A model generated the notes under the pieces. It saw only the letters and a program-made list of their open reading frames with translations. It did no database searches and had not been told where the DNA came from. A stretch of 64,000 bases of DNA from positions 240,808,442-240,872,441 of the forward strand of contig NC_089490.1 in NCBI RefSeq assembly GCF_036850765.1, in the 5' to 3' direction. A program made the translations under genes and the position numbers. The stretch comes from Saccopteryx bilineata. Its lineage: Eukaryota; Chordata; Mammalia; Chiroptera; Emballonuridae. Of this stretch, positions 36,446 to 47,027 are shown piece by piece. Each line of letters begins with the position of its first letter. Position 1 is the first letter of the stretch.

Positions 36446-36694
36446 CAGAGGCCTTGTCCCCCAGCCATGATGCCCCAGGCCTCGGGAGGTTCATTAAACA
36501 AACCCCTGAGCTCCACTTGGCTGCTACAGGCTTCCAACTGGGGCCACAGGTCTGACTGGAGACAGAGATGAGGCGGGTGAGGGCACACACACGGGGAGGC
36601 CACCCATGAGGTGCCACTGGGAGCCCGAGCGCGGAGAGCCATGGCCCTGGGCCCCAGTCAAACCATCTATGATAAAGGAGCGGTCACCACACTC

Positions 36695-37711
36695 CAGCAC
36701 AAAATTGCTAATTTATTCATGTTGTTGTTGTTAGGAGGCAAAAAATGTACAGTTACAAGAATCGTTTTCCAAACAGAGGTTAAATATGAGCTGAAAAGTA
36801 TAAAAAAGGAAGAGGACCATCACTTTTACAAATCATTAAATTAAACAAATAAAGAAATGGAACACAAAACCCAAAGAGGCAACCCCCCGTGCGGAGTTCT
36901 CTCCTGGGATGCTCTGAGGAACGTGAACAAAAAGTGAGGTTCCCGTGGGGGCGGGGCCCGGGCAGGGCAGGGGCTTCAGGAGAGAGATGGGCACAGGTGC
37001 TGGGCTCCCGCTCTGTGGGCTGGGTGGTCTCGGGCCGCTGGCTGTGCCTGGGGCCCCGGGAGGCTGGGGGCGGAGAGGGGCGCCTCTGGGTGCTCCATCA
37101 GCCTGTGACACGCAAGCAGGGATGGCCAGACTGGGATGAGGGGACACACAGGACATGGGACGGCCACAAGTGCCCAGGCTGGTACCTGCCCCAAGTGCCG
37201 GCCTCCACCTTCCCGGGTCTGAACTTGCCCTGGGCCAGCCCACATCCCTGCAGCCTCCCACCGGGCTGCCTCTCCCAGGTCCTGACCAGCCCCTGCAGCA
37301 TCGAATGGTTGGTTTTAGTCTTTGCTTAAATTAAAAAATTAAAATATATATACATATATATACTGTACACACAGGACAATAACAGAAGAGTGTTGAAAAG
37401 AGGAGGACAGGGGTGGGGTGAGCAGGGGCAGGGGGCTGGGGACTGTAGAGAGGGGAAGGCAGGTGGGGGAGGGGACCCAGGAGGAGAGGACATGGGAGTG
37501 GTTAGGGGACCAGAAGGGAGCGATTTATTTTACAATAAAAATAGGAGTTCAAACCTCAGCAGAACAGGACTCTGGGATCCCCAGAGGGTCTCTCCCCACA
37601 CCAGTGACGAGGGGTGGGCTTTGGGGAGATGGGGGATGGCAAGGGGGGGGCAAGGGGGAGCTTGGCATCAGGTTCAGATGGAGGGTCCCTGGTCCGAGAA
37701 GGGCTGCAGTC
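36695..37711 (-). other. ARL8A: ARL8A 3'UTR with polyA signals
   Basis: Sequence downstream of the ARL8A stop (37714-37712). On the minus strand AATAAA occurs at 37529-37524 and at 36717-36712; the distal one gives a 3'UTR of about 1 kb. An AT-rich tract (ATATATACATATATATA) lies at about 37344-37365. The end is inferred from the hexamers. Confidence 0.6.
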
Positions 37712-40700
37712 TCAGCTTCTCCGTGACTTTGAGTGTTGAATAAGCCACTGTAGGGTGATGTCTGGGTGGTGGATGCACAAGAGAGAAGGTGATACAACTG
37801 TCAGTGCTGGGCCCCCTGGGGGAGGCCAAGCAACACCTGGGGAGTGACTGTGGGGAGTGACTGACATAAGCCAGGGCTCCCCAGACTGCAGCCAGGATCA
37901 ACCCTAAGGGCATCCAAGTCCAGAGCCATCCAGCTCTGAACAGCCTCAGGCAGGGGGCAGGAGGGGTGTCTGGACACTCAGAGTCAGAGCAGGAGGGGGC
38001 TGGGGAAGCACCCTGTCCAATTCGGGGGTGTTACAGGTGGGGAAGCCCAGGCCAGGGCTGGAGGCATCTGCTCCAGATCACACAGTGATCCTCCCACAGG
38101 GCTCCTCCCCCATCCCTGGCCCCTACCACCTAAAACGCAGACAATCCCTGACCCCGCGCACCGATGTTGTCTTTTTCTTTGCAGGAGATGGAGTAGCAGC
38201 AGATCTCCCGGTCCTGGATGGCAGATAGATTCCTGCAGGGACACCAGAGAGGCATCTGCCCCCGAGACCTGTGGGGAGGGCGGGGCTCCCCGGGTCCCTG
38301 GGAAGGTGGGCTCTGCTGCCACCGTGTGGCTAGCTCTGAGAGCAGCAGCTTGCTGGCTGGGATTTGGGGAACAGGGAGGAAGGACAGGTCACCAGACTCA
38401 CATTTTCTCAATCAGCTCCTTCTCATCCAGAGCTCCTGGGAGGTCTCGCTTGTTTCCCAGGACTAAGACCTACACAGAAGGGAGGGAAGGCCCAAGTCCA
38501 GGGCGGCTGTGGCCATACTTCAGCCCCCTGGGCCCCCACCCATGTCCTCCACCATCCGTCCAGTGAATCCAGCTCCCTGCCCTCCCACCCCAGCAGAGGC
38601 TGACCGGGATCCCCTGCAGCTGGGGCTTGTCCAGCAGGTTGTGCAGCTCGTTCTTGGAGGCCTCGATCTTCTCCTGGTCAGCAGCATCCACCATGTACCT
38701 GGGGGAGACAGGGTGGTACAGTATGTGATACCGCAGGCCGAGAGGGAGGGACAGGAGCTGCGGCCTGGGGCAGAAAAAACCTCTGTGTCCTCCTGGTCCC
38801 CTCTGGCTCTACGGGTCATGGGGCCTGTTAGGGGCTTCAGGGACGGTTCCTGGATTGATGGAAGTGAAATCTGCAGACCCTCCCCGGGCCTCATGTCCTG
38901 TCTTCCAAAGTCCCCTCTAGTGGCAGAGCTTGGGCCCTGCAGGATTAGCCAGGAGCCCTCCCTCCCAGGAGTGATCCTCTGGCATTTTCGCAGGGAAACT
39001 TCATAAGGTTGAAGGCAGAGAGCAAAGGCGGGCCAGGAGGTTTGCTTGCAGTGAGAGCTCTCAAAAGGCCGGTTAAAAACAATGAAAACTAAATTCCTGT
39101 TGGGGCGTGCACATGCATAGTAACATTATTTTTAAAAAGCAAGGGAAGGGGCCCTGGCCGGTTGGCTCAGTGGTAGAGCATCGGCCTGGCGTGCAGGAGT
39201 CCCGAGTTCAATTCCTGGCCAGGGCACACAGGAGAAGCGCCCATCTGCTTCTCCACCCCTCCCCCTCTCCTTCCTCTCTGTCTCTCTCTTCCCCTCCTGC
39301 AGCCAAGGCTCCATTGGGGCAAAGTTGGCCCGGGCGCTGAAGATGGCTCTATGGCCTCTGCCTCAGGTGCTAGAATGGCTCTGGTTGCAATAGAGCAATG
39401 CCCTGATGGGCAGAGCATTGCCCCCTGGTGGGCATGCCAGGTGGATCCCGGTTGGGCACATGCGGGAGTCTGTCTGACTGCCTCCCTGTTTCCAACTTCA
39501 GAAAAAAGGAAAAAAAAAAAAGCAAGGGAAGGAACCATTTAAATCCTGTAAAATTCCGGTTGGTGGTGACTGCGGGTCTCGGGGACGTAGGGGACAGTGA
39601 GGAGGACCGTGCAGGCACGTCCTGCTGTGCATGGGCAGCTGGTCACAAACCAGGATTATCGCTAATCAGCTCTGCGCCTGGGCCCTCACAGGTGGCAAGG
39701 CCAGGGGACCAGAGGAGGCCACAGTCGTGACCTCACGGCACTTACACAATGGCGCTCACTCCTCGGCAGTAGCGTTCCCACATGCTGCGGAAACGGGGCT
39801 GTCCCCCGATGTCCCAGAGCTGAGCAAGAAGAAATGCTGTGGTCTGAGCTGCAGGCAGGCAACTGAACCCTCCTGCCTACCAGGTCCCTGCAACCCCCTG
39901 ACCCAGCCCGGCCCTCCACGCCCACCTTGATGGTCACATTGCCCTTGGTGATCTTGCGCATGTTGAAACCCACTGTGGGGATCATGTCCTCGTTGAACTG
40001 TCCTGACTGTAGGGAAAGAAAAAAGTCAGACTCGGAAAAGGAGCAATAAGCCACAGGACCTGCACGCCCCTCCCAGATGGCTGGGCTGTGAGAATGACAC
40101 AGAGAACAGGCCAGCTCCTCCGTCGTCCCCCTGCATGTGCTGGGGGTCCTGGGGACCAGCTCAGGGGCATCCCCAGGCACCTGCCCCACACCTGGAGGTC
40201 TCCTGTGAGTGAAGAGCCCCATACACCTCTCCACCTAGACCTAGAACACATCCCCCCAAAGGTCTGACCCGGCTTCCCTGTTGGAACAGAAGTCCCTTCC
40301 CTGGAATCGGTCTCCAGTGGAGAGGAACAGACACCTCCCAGCAGAAGAACCCTGAACACATCATGGGGAATAGGGCAGGCGGTGGGGTGGGGGGTGTCTC
40401 AAGGGAAGCAGACGTGTTTTCTACTTATTCATATCAAACTTTTGGGAGGTGAACTGGCTACCCCCAAAACGCAATGCACAGCCAGCAATTCCTGGATCAC
40501 CCCCAGGTTTGTTTATCTGTACCACGCAGTGCCCGTTAGAATGCAGCATCCACAGTCTGTGGGATCTGTTGACCACGTGCACCCCCTAAACAGACACCTT
40601 CTCTGAGAGAGGGACCACATTGTATTGACATTGGCTAACACTGCTGAATGGTTAGGAGCTGACTGTAATTCAGTATCCCAGAACCCATTTTCAAATTCTA

Positions 40701-43700
40701 ATCATTTTCATTTCTCCCCCTAAACTGTCTCCAAGATCTTTAGATTGCTTCAGAGCAGCTACTGGCCAGACCAAACACCCTCATGGTCATCTCCACGTTC
40801 CCGCGCTGGATCCTTCCTCTTGCCCCCAGATGCAGGCTGGGGATGACTCAACCTGGTCCTTGAGGGTGAGCGTCTTGTTCCTTTATACCCCACTTTCTTC
40901 TGCCGGGTGGTGGGGACAGTTCACCTCAGGTCACCCAAAGAGCTCGGGGGATCTGACTGTGAGCAAGGTGTAGGTCGGAGATGGTGGCATCTTCAGAACC
41001 CGTGAGCCCGCCCCGAGGTCTCCTCTGAATGAGCGTGCCCAGATTGCCTCTCTTACTCTTTAAGGAGCCCCCCCTTGTTCAGGCCCTCGGATGTGCGGAC
41101 TGAGATCCCAGGACTCCTGTTCATTATGAGAGCGAGGGCGCCACACCCAGGGCCCATGTGGACTTTGGAGACTCCTGACTCCCGGCACTGTACAACCCGT
41201 GTGCAGACACTTGTGTCTTTCTGTGGGGATAGGGCCTCTATCCCCACAGAAAGTTCCATCAGCTATCAAAAGGGTTCAAGAGCCCCCAGTGGTCAGGAAT
41301 CACTGAGTGAAAGAGAGGTGTCCTGAAGCAGCTGCTCCTTTTCAGGATGAACAGGGACAGCACAGCCACAGGTCCTGTTATCCTGCACATCGTATGGGGT
41401 ACCAGGCGGGACGAGGCGCCTGCTGGACCAATGTCTACTTCATCCCCATCCTGGCCAGAGAAGACATGGAGCCCAGTCACTGCTTACCTCCCATCCTGCA
41501 TGAGGTGGGACAAGACACTCAAACCTCTAGGCCTTGGGGTTTTTTTTTCTACAAAATGGGGGCAGGGCTTTGGTTGCAAAGAGACTGGAGAGTAAAGTCA
41601 CCAAAGCTTGAAAAAGGTCGATACAGCACCAGGGCCCATCACTGCTCTTTGGAAACTAGAGGACCAACCCATGGGCCCCATGAAATGAAAACACAGCTGG
41701 CAGATGTGATCTCGGGCAAACAGGACGCCATGAGGAACCCCTGGTTTCCAGTGCCCCTGTGGGCGGCACTAACTGGGAAGCTGGTGAGGACTTCTGGTCC
41801 CTGCTCTTGCCTCCTGTTCTTACAAGTTCCTCACTGATGGTCAGAAGTTAGGCGGTCAACCAAGGTCCAAAAATATTAAGTGGGAAATCCCACAAATACA
41901 CGATTCATACATTTTAGATCTGGCACTGTTCTGAGGAGCATGATGAAATCTTGCACCGTCCCACCTTGTCCTGCCTGGGACAAGAATCGTCCCTTTGTCC
42001 AGAGTCTCCACACTGCATATGCAGGACAATGAGATACTTTGACAGCGAGAGACCACAGTCATGTAACTTTGATGTCAGTATATTGCTATAATTGTTCTAT
42101 CTTATAATTAATCGTCGTTGTTCATCTCTCACTGTGACTAATTTACCAAGTAAACTTGATCGCAAGTGAGAAACGGCACAGAGAGAAACACGGCAACGGT
42201 ACGGTTGGGTGCTATCAGCGATTTCAGGCATCCTGGGGTCTTGGCACCTCTCCCTGCAGATAAGGGGGGGTGTCTGTTGTGACCCTAAAGTCACCCAACC
42301 CAACCTCTTGTCTCCAACTTGAAGGCCCCCTGGCCCTTCCACGTGGGGTCAGCTCCCGCTTCCCAAAGTTCTCCACAGCGAGTCAGATGTCCATCTTCCT
42401 GGGATTCCCATCTCTGCTCCTAAGCCTTGCCCGTGGGAACCTGAAGGTCAGCCCACATTTAACTGTTTAAGAACAGCCCTCTTCTTCCTCTTGGGTACAA
42501 CATCCCCTACTTTCTAGCATCCCGTTTTTCAGAACTCAAAAGATGAGTTTTAGGTTCCTGGAAGTGCTATCATTTTTTTTTTCCAGGTCACACAGGCCCA
42601 CTGGGAAGCCAGACACATCATCCCCATTTGTGTTTACAGTCAGACCTCACATAGTGAGAAAACCAAAACGGAGCGGGGGGGGGGGGGGGGGGGGGGGGGG
42701 GGAGTGCCGAGACAAACAGGCCAAACACCCAGGGAGTGGAGGCTGAGAAAGTTGGAGGTGAGCTTGGGGCTGAGTCTCTGTTTCTCTCAGAGAGAAAGAG
42801 AGGTTATGCACGGGGCAGGCAGAGGGCATGTGGGAGCCCAGGAGGCCTGGAGCACCTGGGGTGGGTTTCTCATGAAGCCTCTTTGCCGGGATATTTAGGA
42901 TGTGTGTGCTGAAAGACAAATTTCGTATCAAAAGGGGCACACATGGGCTGGGGAGGGGGACTGTTTCCGTACATCCCAGACACACTGGACCCTGAGAGTG
43001 GAGTCTGTGGCTCGCGGGTTCTGCTCCTGACCGGCCATACAGGCCTAGGCTGGACGTGAGGCTGGCCTAGAGGAAAGCCTCCCGGCCAGGAAACAAAACC
43101 CATTGGGATACCAGTGGAACCTGTCCAGGAGCATGGTTTCAATAATGGTTCTGGTAGGCTTCCCTGGGGGTTGAGGTGACCCCCCAGCTTAGCCATGGAG
43201 GGCAGCAGCAACTTGTTTCTCCTCTTGGCCACACCCCAGAGACATCTCCTGGGTCCAACTGCCTGTCCACCAAGGGCCTGCTGGTCAGGGTCAAGCACTG
43301 TGCTGCTGCTCGAGAACGCAAGAGCCTAGGTTAATGCCAAGTCTAAACAGCGGTGTCTAACTCCAGGGCCAGAGCCTGGGTACGCAGGAGCCCAGGGGCC
43401 TGTGTTGGCTCACAAACCATTGTGCCAAGACCCCAGCATGGGCCCAAAGAGTCTGCCCAGGTAGAAGAAGGGGCAGAGGTCATTGCAGAGCAGAGCTGGA
43501 GAAAGAAAGCCAGTGCCCAGCACGTGATCACCAGGTACCTGTCCCTCCAGCCTCTTGTCTGCCCTCCTGTCTTCGGGCAATGTTCCCTTCTGGGACCTGG
43601 AGGGGTAGGTACCTAGGTTGGCTGGCCAGCCAAGCTCCTTTGCTGACCTATCTCATCAGCATTTTTGGCCAGTGTTTGGCCAATCTACAATTCTCAGAAG

Positions 43701-44722
43701 CCCCAGTTTGGGGGCAGGGACAGGTCCCTGGGCAACCGCAGCCCTGAGCCCCGCAGCCCAGTCCAGCCCCATGCAGCCGGGCTCTGAAATGCAGGCCGCA
43801 GCCATTACTGCAGCCCCAGCTCACACACCACCACCAAGCTCATCTTCCCCTTTTTTCCAGAGACAGAGACTTTTAACTCCTTCCCCACCGCATCCTGGGC
43901 CTCAGTCTCACAACCGCCCACTTCCACTACTACAGAAAGCCCCCAGGACCACTGTCTCCCATCCCCAGGGTGGACAGTGCCCCTCCAAGTCATCTCTGGT
44001 TCCCCGCACCTCCTGCAACTTCTGAGCCAAGTGGAGCCTCCGAACTCCCTATTCGATGCTATTCTGCCCGGACAGCCAGACGCCGCGGTCGGGAGGGGCT
44101 CCCGGAGGAGGAGTCTGGGCCCAAGCCGCGGGCCTCCGCTGACTCTACTCCCCCGGGGACACCTCCCTTCCACCTCACCGCGGGGCTTCCTGTTCCGGCA
44201 AGAAGGGGTTAAAGCTCCAGGGTGGGGCTGGCCTGGCTCGGGGGCCCCCCCCACAAAGGCCCATCGGCCGCTTGTCCCGCCGCCCTCCGTTTGCGGGGCC
44301 CCGACTTTCGCCCCGTCATACCCCCTCGCGCGGGGGTGGCGGGCAGAGGATCCCTCCAGCCTCGTGACCCCGCGGGGCCGCCAGTCTTGGGCACCAGCCC
44401 TGTCCCTGGCTCCCCGCCCAACCCGTGCCATCCCAGCCGCGGGAGAGCGGGGTGCGCCCCCGTCCCCAGGGCCGCGCTAGGCCCCAGGCGCCCGGCCGCT
44501 CCGCCCCGGGGCCCGCCCGGCCAGGCGGCGCCCGGGCCACCGGCGCAGCGGGCGGGGACAGGCGGCCGCGCCCCGGCCCGGCTTCCCGGCTTCCCGTACC
44601 GCGATCACGTTAACGAAGGTGGTCTTGCCCGAGTACTGCAGCCCGACCAGCGTGAGCTCCATCTCCTCCTTCCAGAACAGGGCCTTGAACCAGTCCAGCA
44701 GCTTGTTGAACAAAGCGATCAT
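37712..44722 (-). CDS. ARL8A: ARL8A, Arf-like lysosomal small GTPase, seven coding exons
   Basis: Coding exons in transcript order: 44722-44600, 40006-39926, 39819-39746, 38698-38605, 38469-38402, 38232-38162, 37761-37712. They join in phase to 186 aa, the same length as human, and match the remembered human protein essentially throughout. ARL8A with GTP bound recruits effectors such as PLEKHM2/SKIP to lysosomes and drives kinesin-dependent lysosome and synaptic-vesicle-precursor transport. Visible motifs: N-terminal amphipathic helix [16 protein letters not shown] without the Gly2 typical of ARFs, as expected because ARL8 is N-acetylated; P-loop GLQYSGKTT (27-35); WDIGGQ switch II (70-75); NKRD base-recognition motif (130-133); SCKEKDN near 160-165. 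Donors and acceptors are GT-AG; the exon 4 donor is GTCAGC, slightly off consensus. Intron 1 (4.6 kb) holds a Tigger-type element, a hairpin and a long G tract. The first exon lies inside a CpG island. Confidence 0.98.
39150..39516 (+). repeat. VES-headed tRNA SINE, full length, in ARL8A intron 3
   Basis: Starts GGCCCTGGCCGGTTGGCTCAG with tRNA A-box-like (TGGCTCAGTGG) and B-box-like (GAGTTCAATTC) sites, then a long unrelated body and a poly-A tail. It is flanked by a 16-bp duplication AAAAAGCAAGGGAAGG (39134-39149 and 39517-39532). It lies between ARL8A exon 4 (38698) and exon 3 (39746). Confidence 0.93.
41217..41253. repeat. Perfect 16-bp hairpin with a 5-nt loop, ARL8A intron 1
   Basis: CTTTCTGTGGGGATAG (41217-41232), loop GGCCT, then the exact reverse complement (41238-41253). 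No flanking complementarity. Confidence 0.95.
41850..42277 (+). mobile_element. Tigger/MER2-type (Tc1-mariner) DNA transposon fossil in ARL8A intron 1
   Basis: The body reads GCGGTCAACCAAGGTCCAAAAATATTAA..., then ...GTTCTGAGGAGCATGATGAAATCTTGC..., and closes ...GGTTGGGTGCTATCAGCGATTTCAGGCATCC...GCAGATAAGGGGGG, all remembered hallmarks of mammalian MER2/Tigger elements. The left end is eroded. No transposase frame remains. Confidence 0.8.
42675..42702 (+). repeat. Poly-G tract (28 G) in ARL8A intron 1
   Basis: Uninterrupted run of 28 G on the plus strand, so poly-C in the ARL8A transcript. Exact length may be affected by sequencing. Confidence 0.9.
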
Positions 44723-45085
44723 GGTCGCTGCGCTCGCGCTCGGCCGGGCGGCCTCGGTGCGCCGGGTCCGCGGGGGTGCGCGGGGCTCGGGCGCGGGACG
44801 ACTCGCGGCCGGATCGGCTCGCCGCTGGGTGTGGCCTCGGCGCCTCCTCCGCCGCCGCCCCCCGCGCGCCCGGAGCCGAGCCGGGGCCGCGTCCTGCTCG
44901 CGCCCGAGCGCGCGCGCCTCCCACCGGAGCGGGTCCGGGGCGGAAGCGCGGGGCCCACGGGCTTGGGCCGGGCCGGGCCTGGCTGGCTGTGGCGTCCGGG
45001 ACGCTTGGGGAGCGAGGGCTCCTTTTATGTGTCCCCTTTCCGGGCTGGCGCGCCCGACTGGCAGCCCCTTCCTTCCTAAAGGGTC
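44030..45085 (-). promoter_or_regulatory. ARL8A: CpG island over ARL8A exon 1 and 5' flank
   Basis: Very high GC with dense CpG runs (repeated CGCCG, GCGCG and GGGGCGG-like words) surrounds the ARL8A start codon at 44722, unlike the flanks. There is no obvious TATA box. It is a typical housekeeping CpG-island promoter; the transcription start is probably 50-200 bp upstream (higher coordinates) of the ATG. Long ORFs read through this stretch on both strands only because stop codons are rare in GC-rich DNA. Confidence 0.85.
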
Positions 45086-46029
45086 GTGAGCCCGGGGTGA
45101 ATGAGGTCCCCGGCAAGCAGTAATACGTGTCTGGGCTGGAGAGGGTGGCTCAGCCACTTCCCTGGACACGAAGACTGGCCCTCTGTGAAAGGGGAGGCAC
45201 GGCGGAGGCTTTGTTCCCCCGTCTCTGCCTGTGAGCATCCCTGGGCACCCGGTGCCTTCCTCTGGCATGTGCCCAGTGGAGACTAACACCCGTGTTTGAG
45301 TTTTCCTACCCATGGTGTTCTGTTCGTACATGACCTGAACCACTTGTTTAGGAGCTTCTGACCCCAAGTAAAATCGATGTTTCTGGTTGATGCTGATTTT
45401 TTAGGACTATCACTATGATTCTTAGGAAAAATCATGCTGGCCCAGGGAGAGGTGGGGTCCAGTGAGGAGAACCGGGGCAACTGAAAAAGTTGGCCTATTT
45501 TGGTAAAAGCCAAAGTTTTCTGCAGTGGGCCTGCTGATACCCTGCCTCTGAGGACCTGCCACAGGGCCTGCCAAACCCTGGGGGCTGCCTGTACCCCCAC
45601 AGTCCCAGGCTCCAGGGCTGGGCCATCTCCAACCTATGCCTAATGCTTGGTTGCTATAGGTGCTTACAGGTAGCCTATTTTAGTTAAAGGTGAATACTGT
45701 CATTGGCCATCTCTGTCACCCCCAGCTAAGATGACCCCAGATGGTCACACACTTGCCAAATGGAGGTATCACCGTGTTGGCCCAGCATGGCATTCTGGGT
45801 CATTCAGAACCATCTTCCCAGTCTCTGCTCCTTATTGGTCCCTCTCTAGCTCCTAAGGCACACCTTGCCCCATTCCTTAAATTGGCTCAGTTTCACTTTG
45901 TGTGTCCCCAGAGGGACTAGGGAAGTGCCCGTCCTGACAGCAGCAGGCTGCCCCGGGATGTGGTGGCCTTCCGTCCCTGGGCTACTCTAAAGAGGCTCCA
46001 GAGGCCTGGCACACAGCAGAGAGGGACTG
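45086..46029. other. Intergenic interval between ARL8A promoter and PTPN7 3' end
   Basis: About 0.9 kb of unique sequence, less GC-rich than the island. No repeat or ORF of note. Confidence 0.6.
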
Positions 46030-47027
46030 AATCAGCCATCCAAGGGTCTTTATTTTTCCACATGCCTCCTTTCCCAGAGCTGTGCCGCTAAATCCTGGGC
46101 ACGTATGACATGGTTGGGGCCACGTGCCCAGGGAGGGGAGCCTGTGGGCTGACACTTATAAGATGGCTTCCCCCCTGGCTGCATCTGTGCTCTGGGCAGG
46201 ATCAGGCACTTGGGAGTGCATGGCCTAGCTTCACAGGGAGACAGGTGTGGGCCAGTGCCTTCCTGGAGCTGTAGGGGAGGAGGAGTTCCTCAGGAAGACC
46301 AGCCAGGCAGGGTGGGAAGAGTATAGTCCCCGTCTCAGTGTGGTGCCCTCTTCAGAGTCAGTCAGGAGAAGCTGGGGTGAGTGGCCGGCAGTTACAGAGG
46401 CAGGGCAGCCCTCTGGGCCTCTGAGGGGTCCCCACACTTTTCCTCTTCCAGAGGCTTCAACTGCCTGTCCTGTCCCCCAGGACACATGTGGCTCAGGGGG
46501 CAACTGGGAGGCTGGAGGCCCTCCCAGAGGTGGGGCAAGGACATGAGTCACTGCTGGGACAATGACAACTGAACCAAGTCAGGGCCAGGCTTTCCTGGGC
46601 AGGGCCCCGGGGAGATGGTCTTGCCAACCCGGGAAGCAGTATAGCTGCAGCAGTTTCTGACTGGTTTTCCTTAATGTCGGCAAAGCATGGAGCATCCCAT
46701 CACACACAGAAGCTAACGCTCGCAGGGCACCTGGGCGTATCTCTCAGGTCTGTTGAAATGCCAGCTCCTGTCCTTAAATTCAGAGGGACAAGGGGGGTTC
46801 CCCGTACTGTCCACTTGAGGAAGCAGAGGAGTGGCCAGTGGTGAGGACCTTGGAGTCTGGCCGTGGTCCTGGCTGACCAGTGTCTTGTGACCACACACGC
46901 TTACTGAGGGGCATCCCTTTCCCATGCCCACCCAGGGGTTCCCCAGGTGGCAAGGTCCACTTTCCCCAGACCCACCTTCCCAGGCATGGGGGAAAGGGGC
47001 ACTTTGGCTGGTATAGGGTGCCAGGGG
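46030..47027 (-). other. PTPN7: PTPN7 3'UTR
   Basis: Unique sequence beyond the PTPN7 stop (47030-47028). A minus-strand AATAAA at 46054-46049 would end a 3'UTR of about 1 kb. No repeat is evident. The end is inferred. Confidence 0.5.

Larger units (their letters stand above)
33839..36694. other. Intergenic interval between convergent GPR37L1 and ARL8A
   Basis: GC-rich unique sequence plus a 25-G tract and an inverted repeat near its right end. No gene is recognised. It separates two convergent 3' ends. Confidence 0.6.

Noticed and set aside
44222..45367. Long ORFs (285-296 aa) on both strands over the ARL8A start region
   Set aside because: CpG-island composition depletes stop codons. The only real coding here is ARL8A exon 1.
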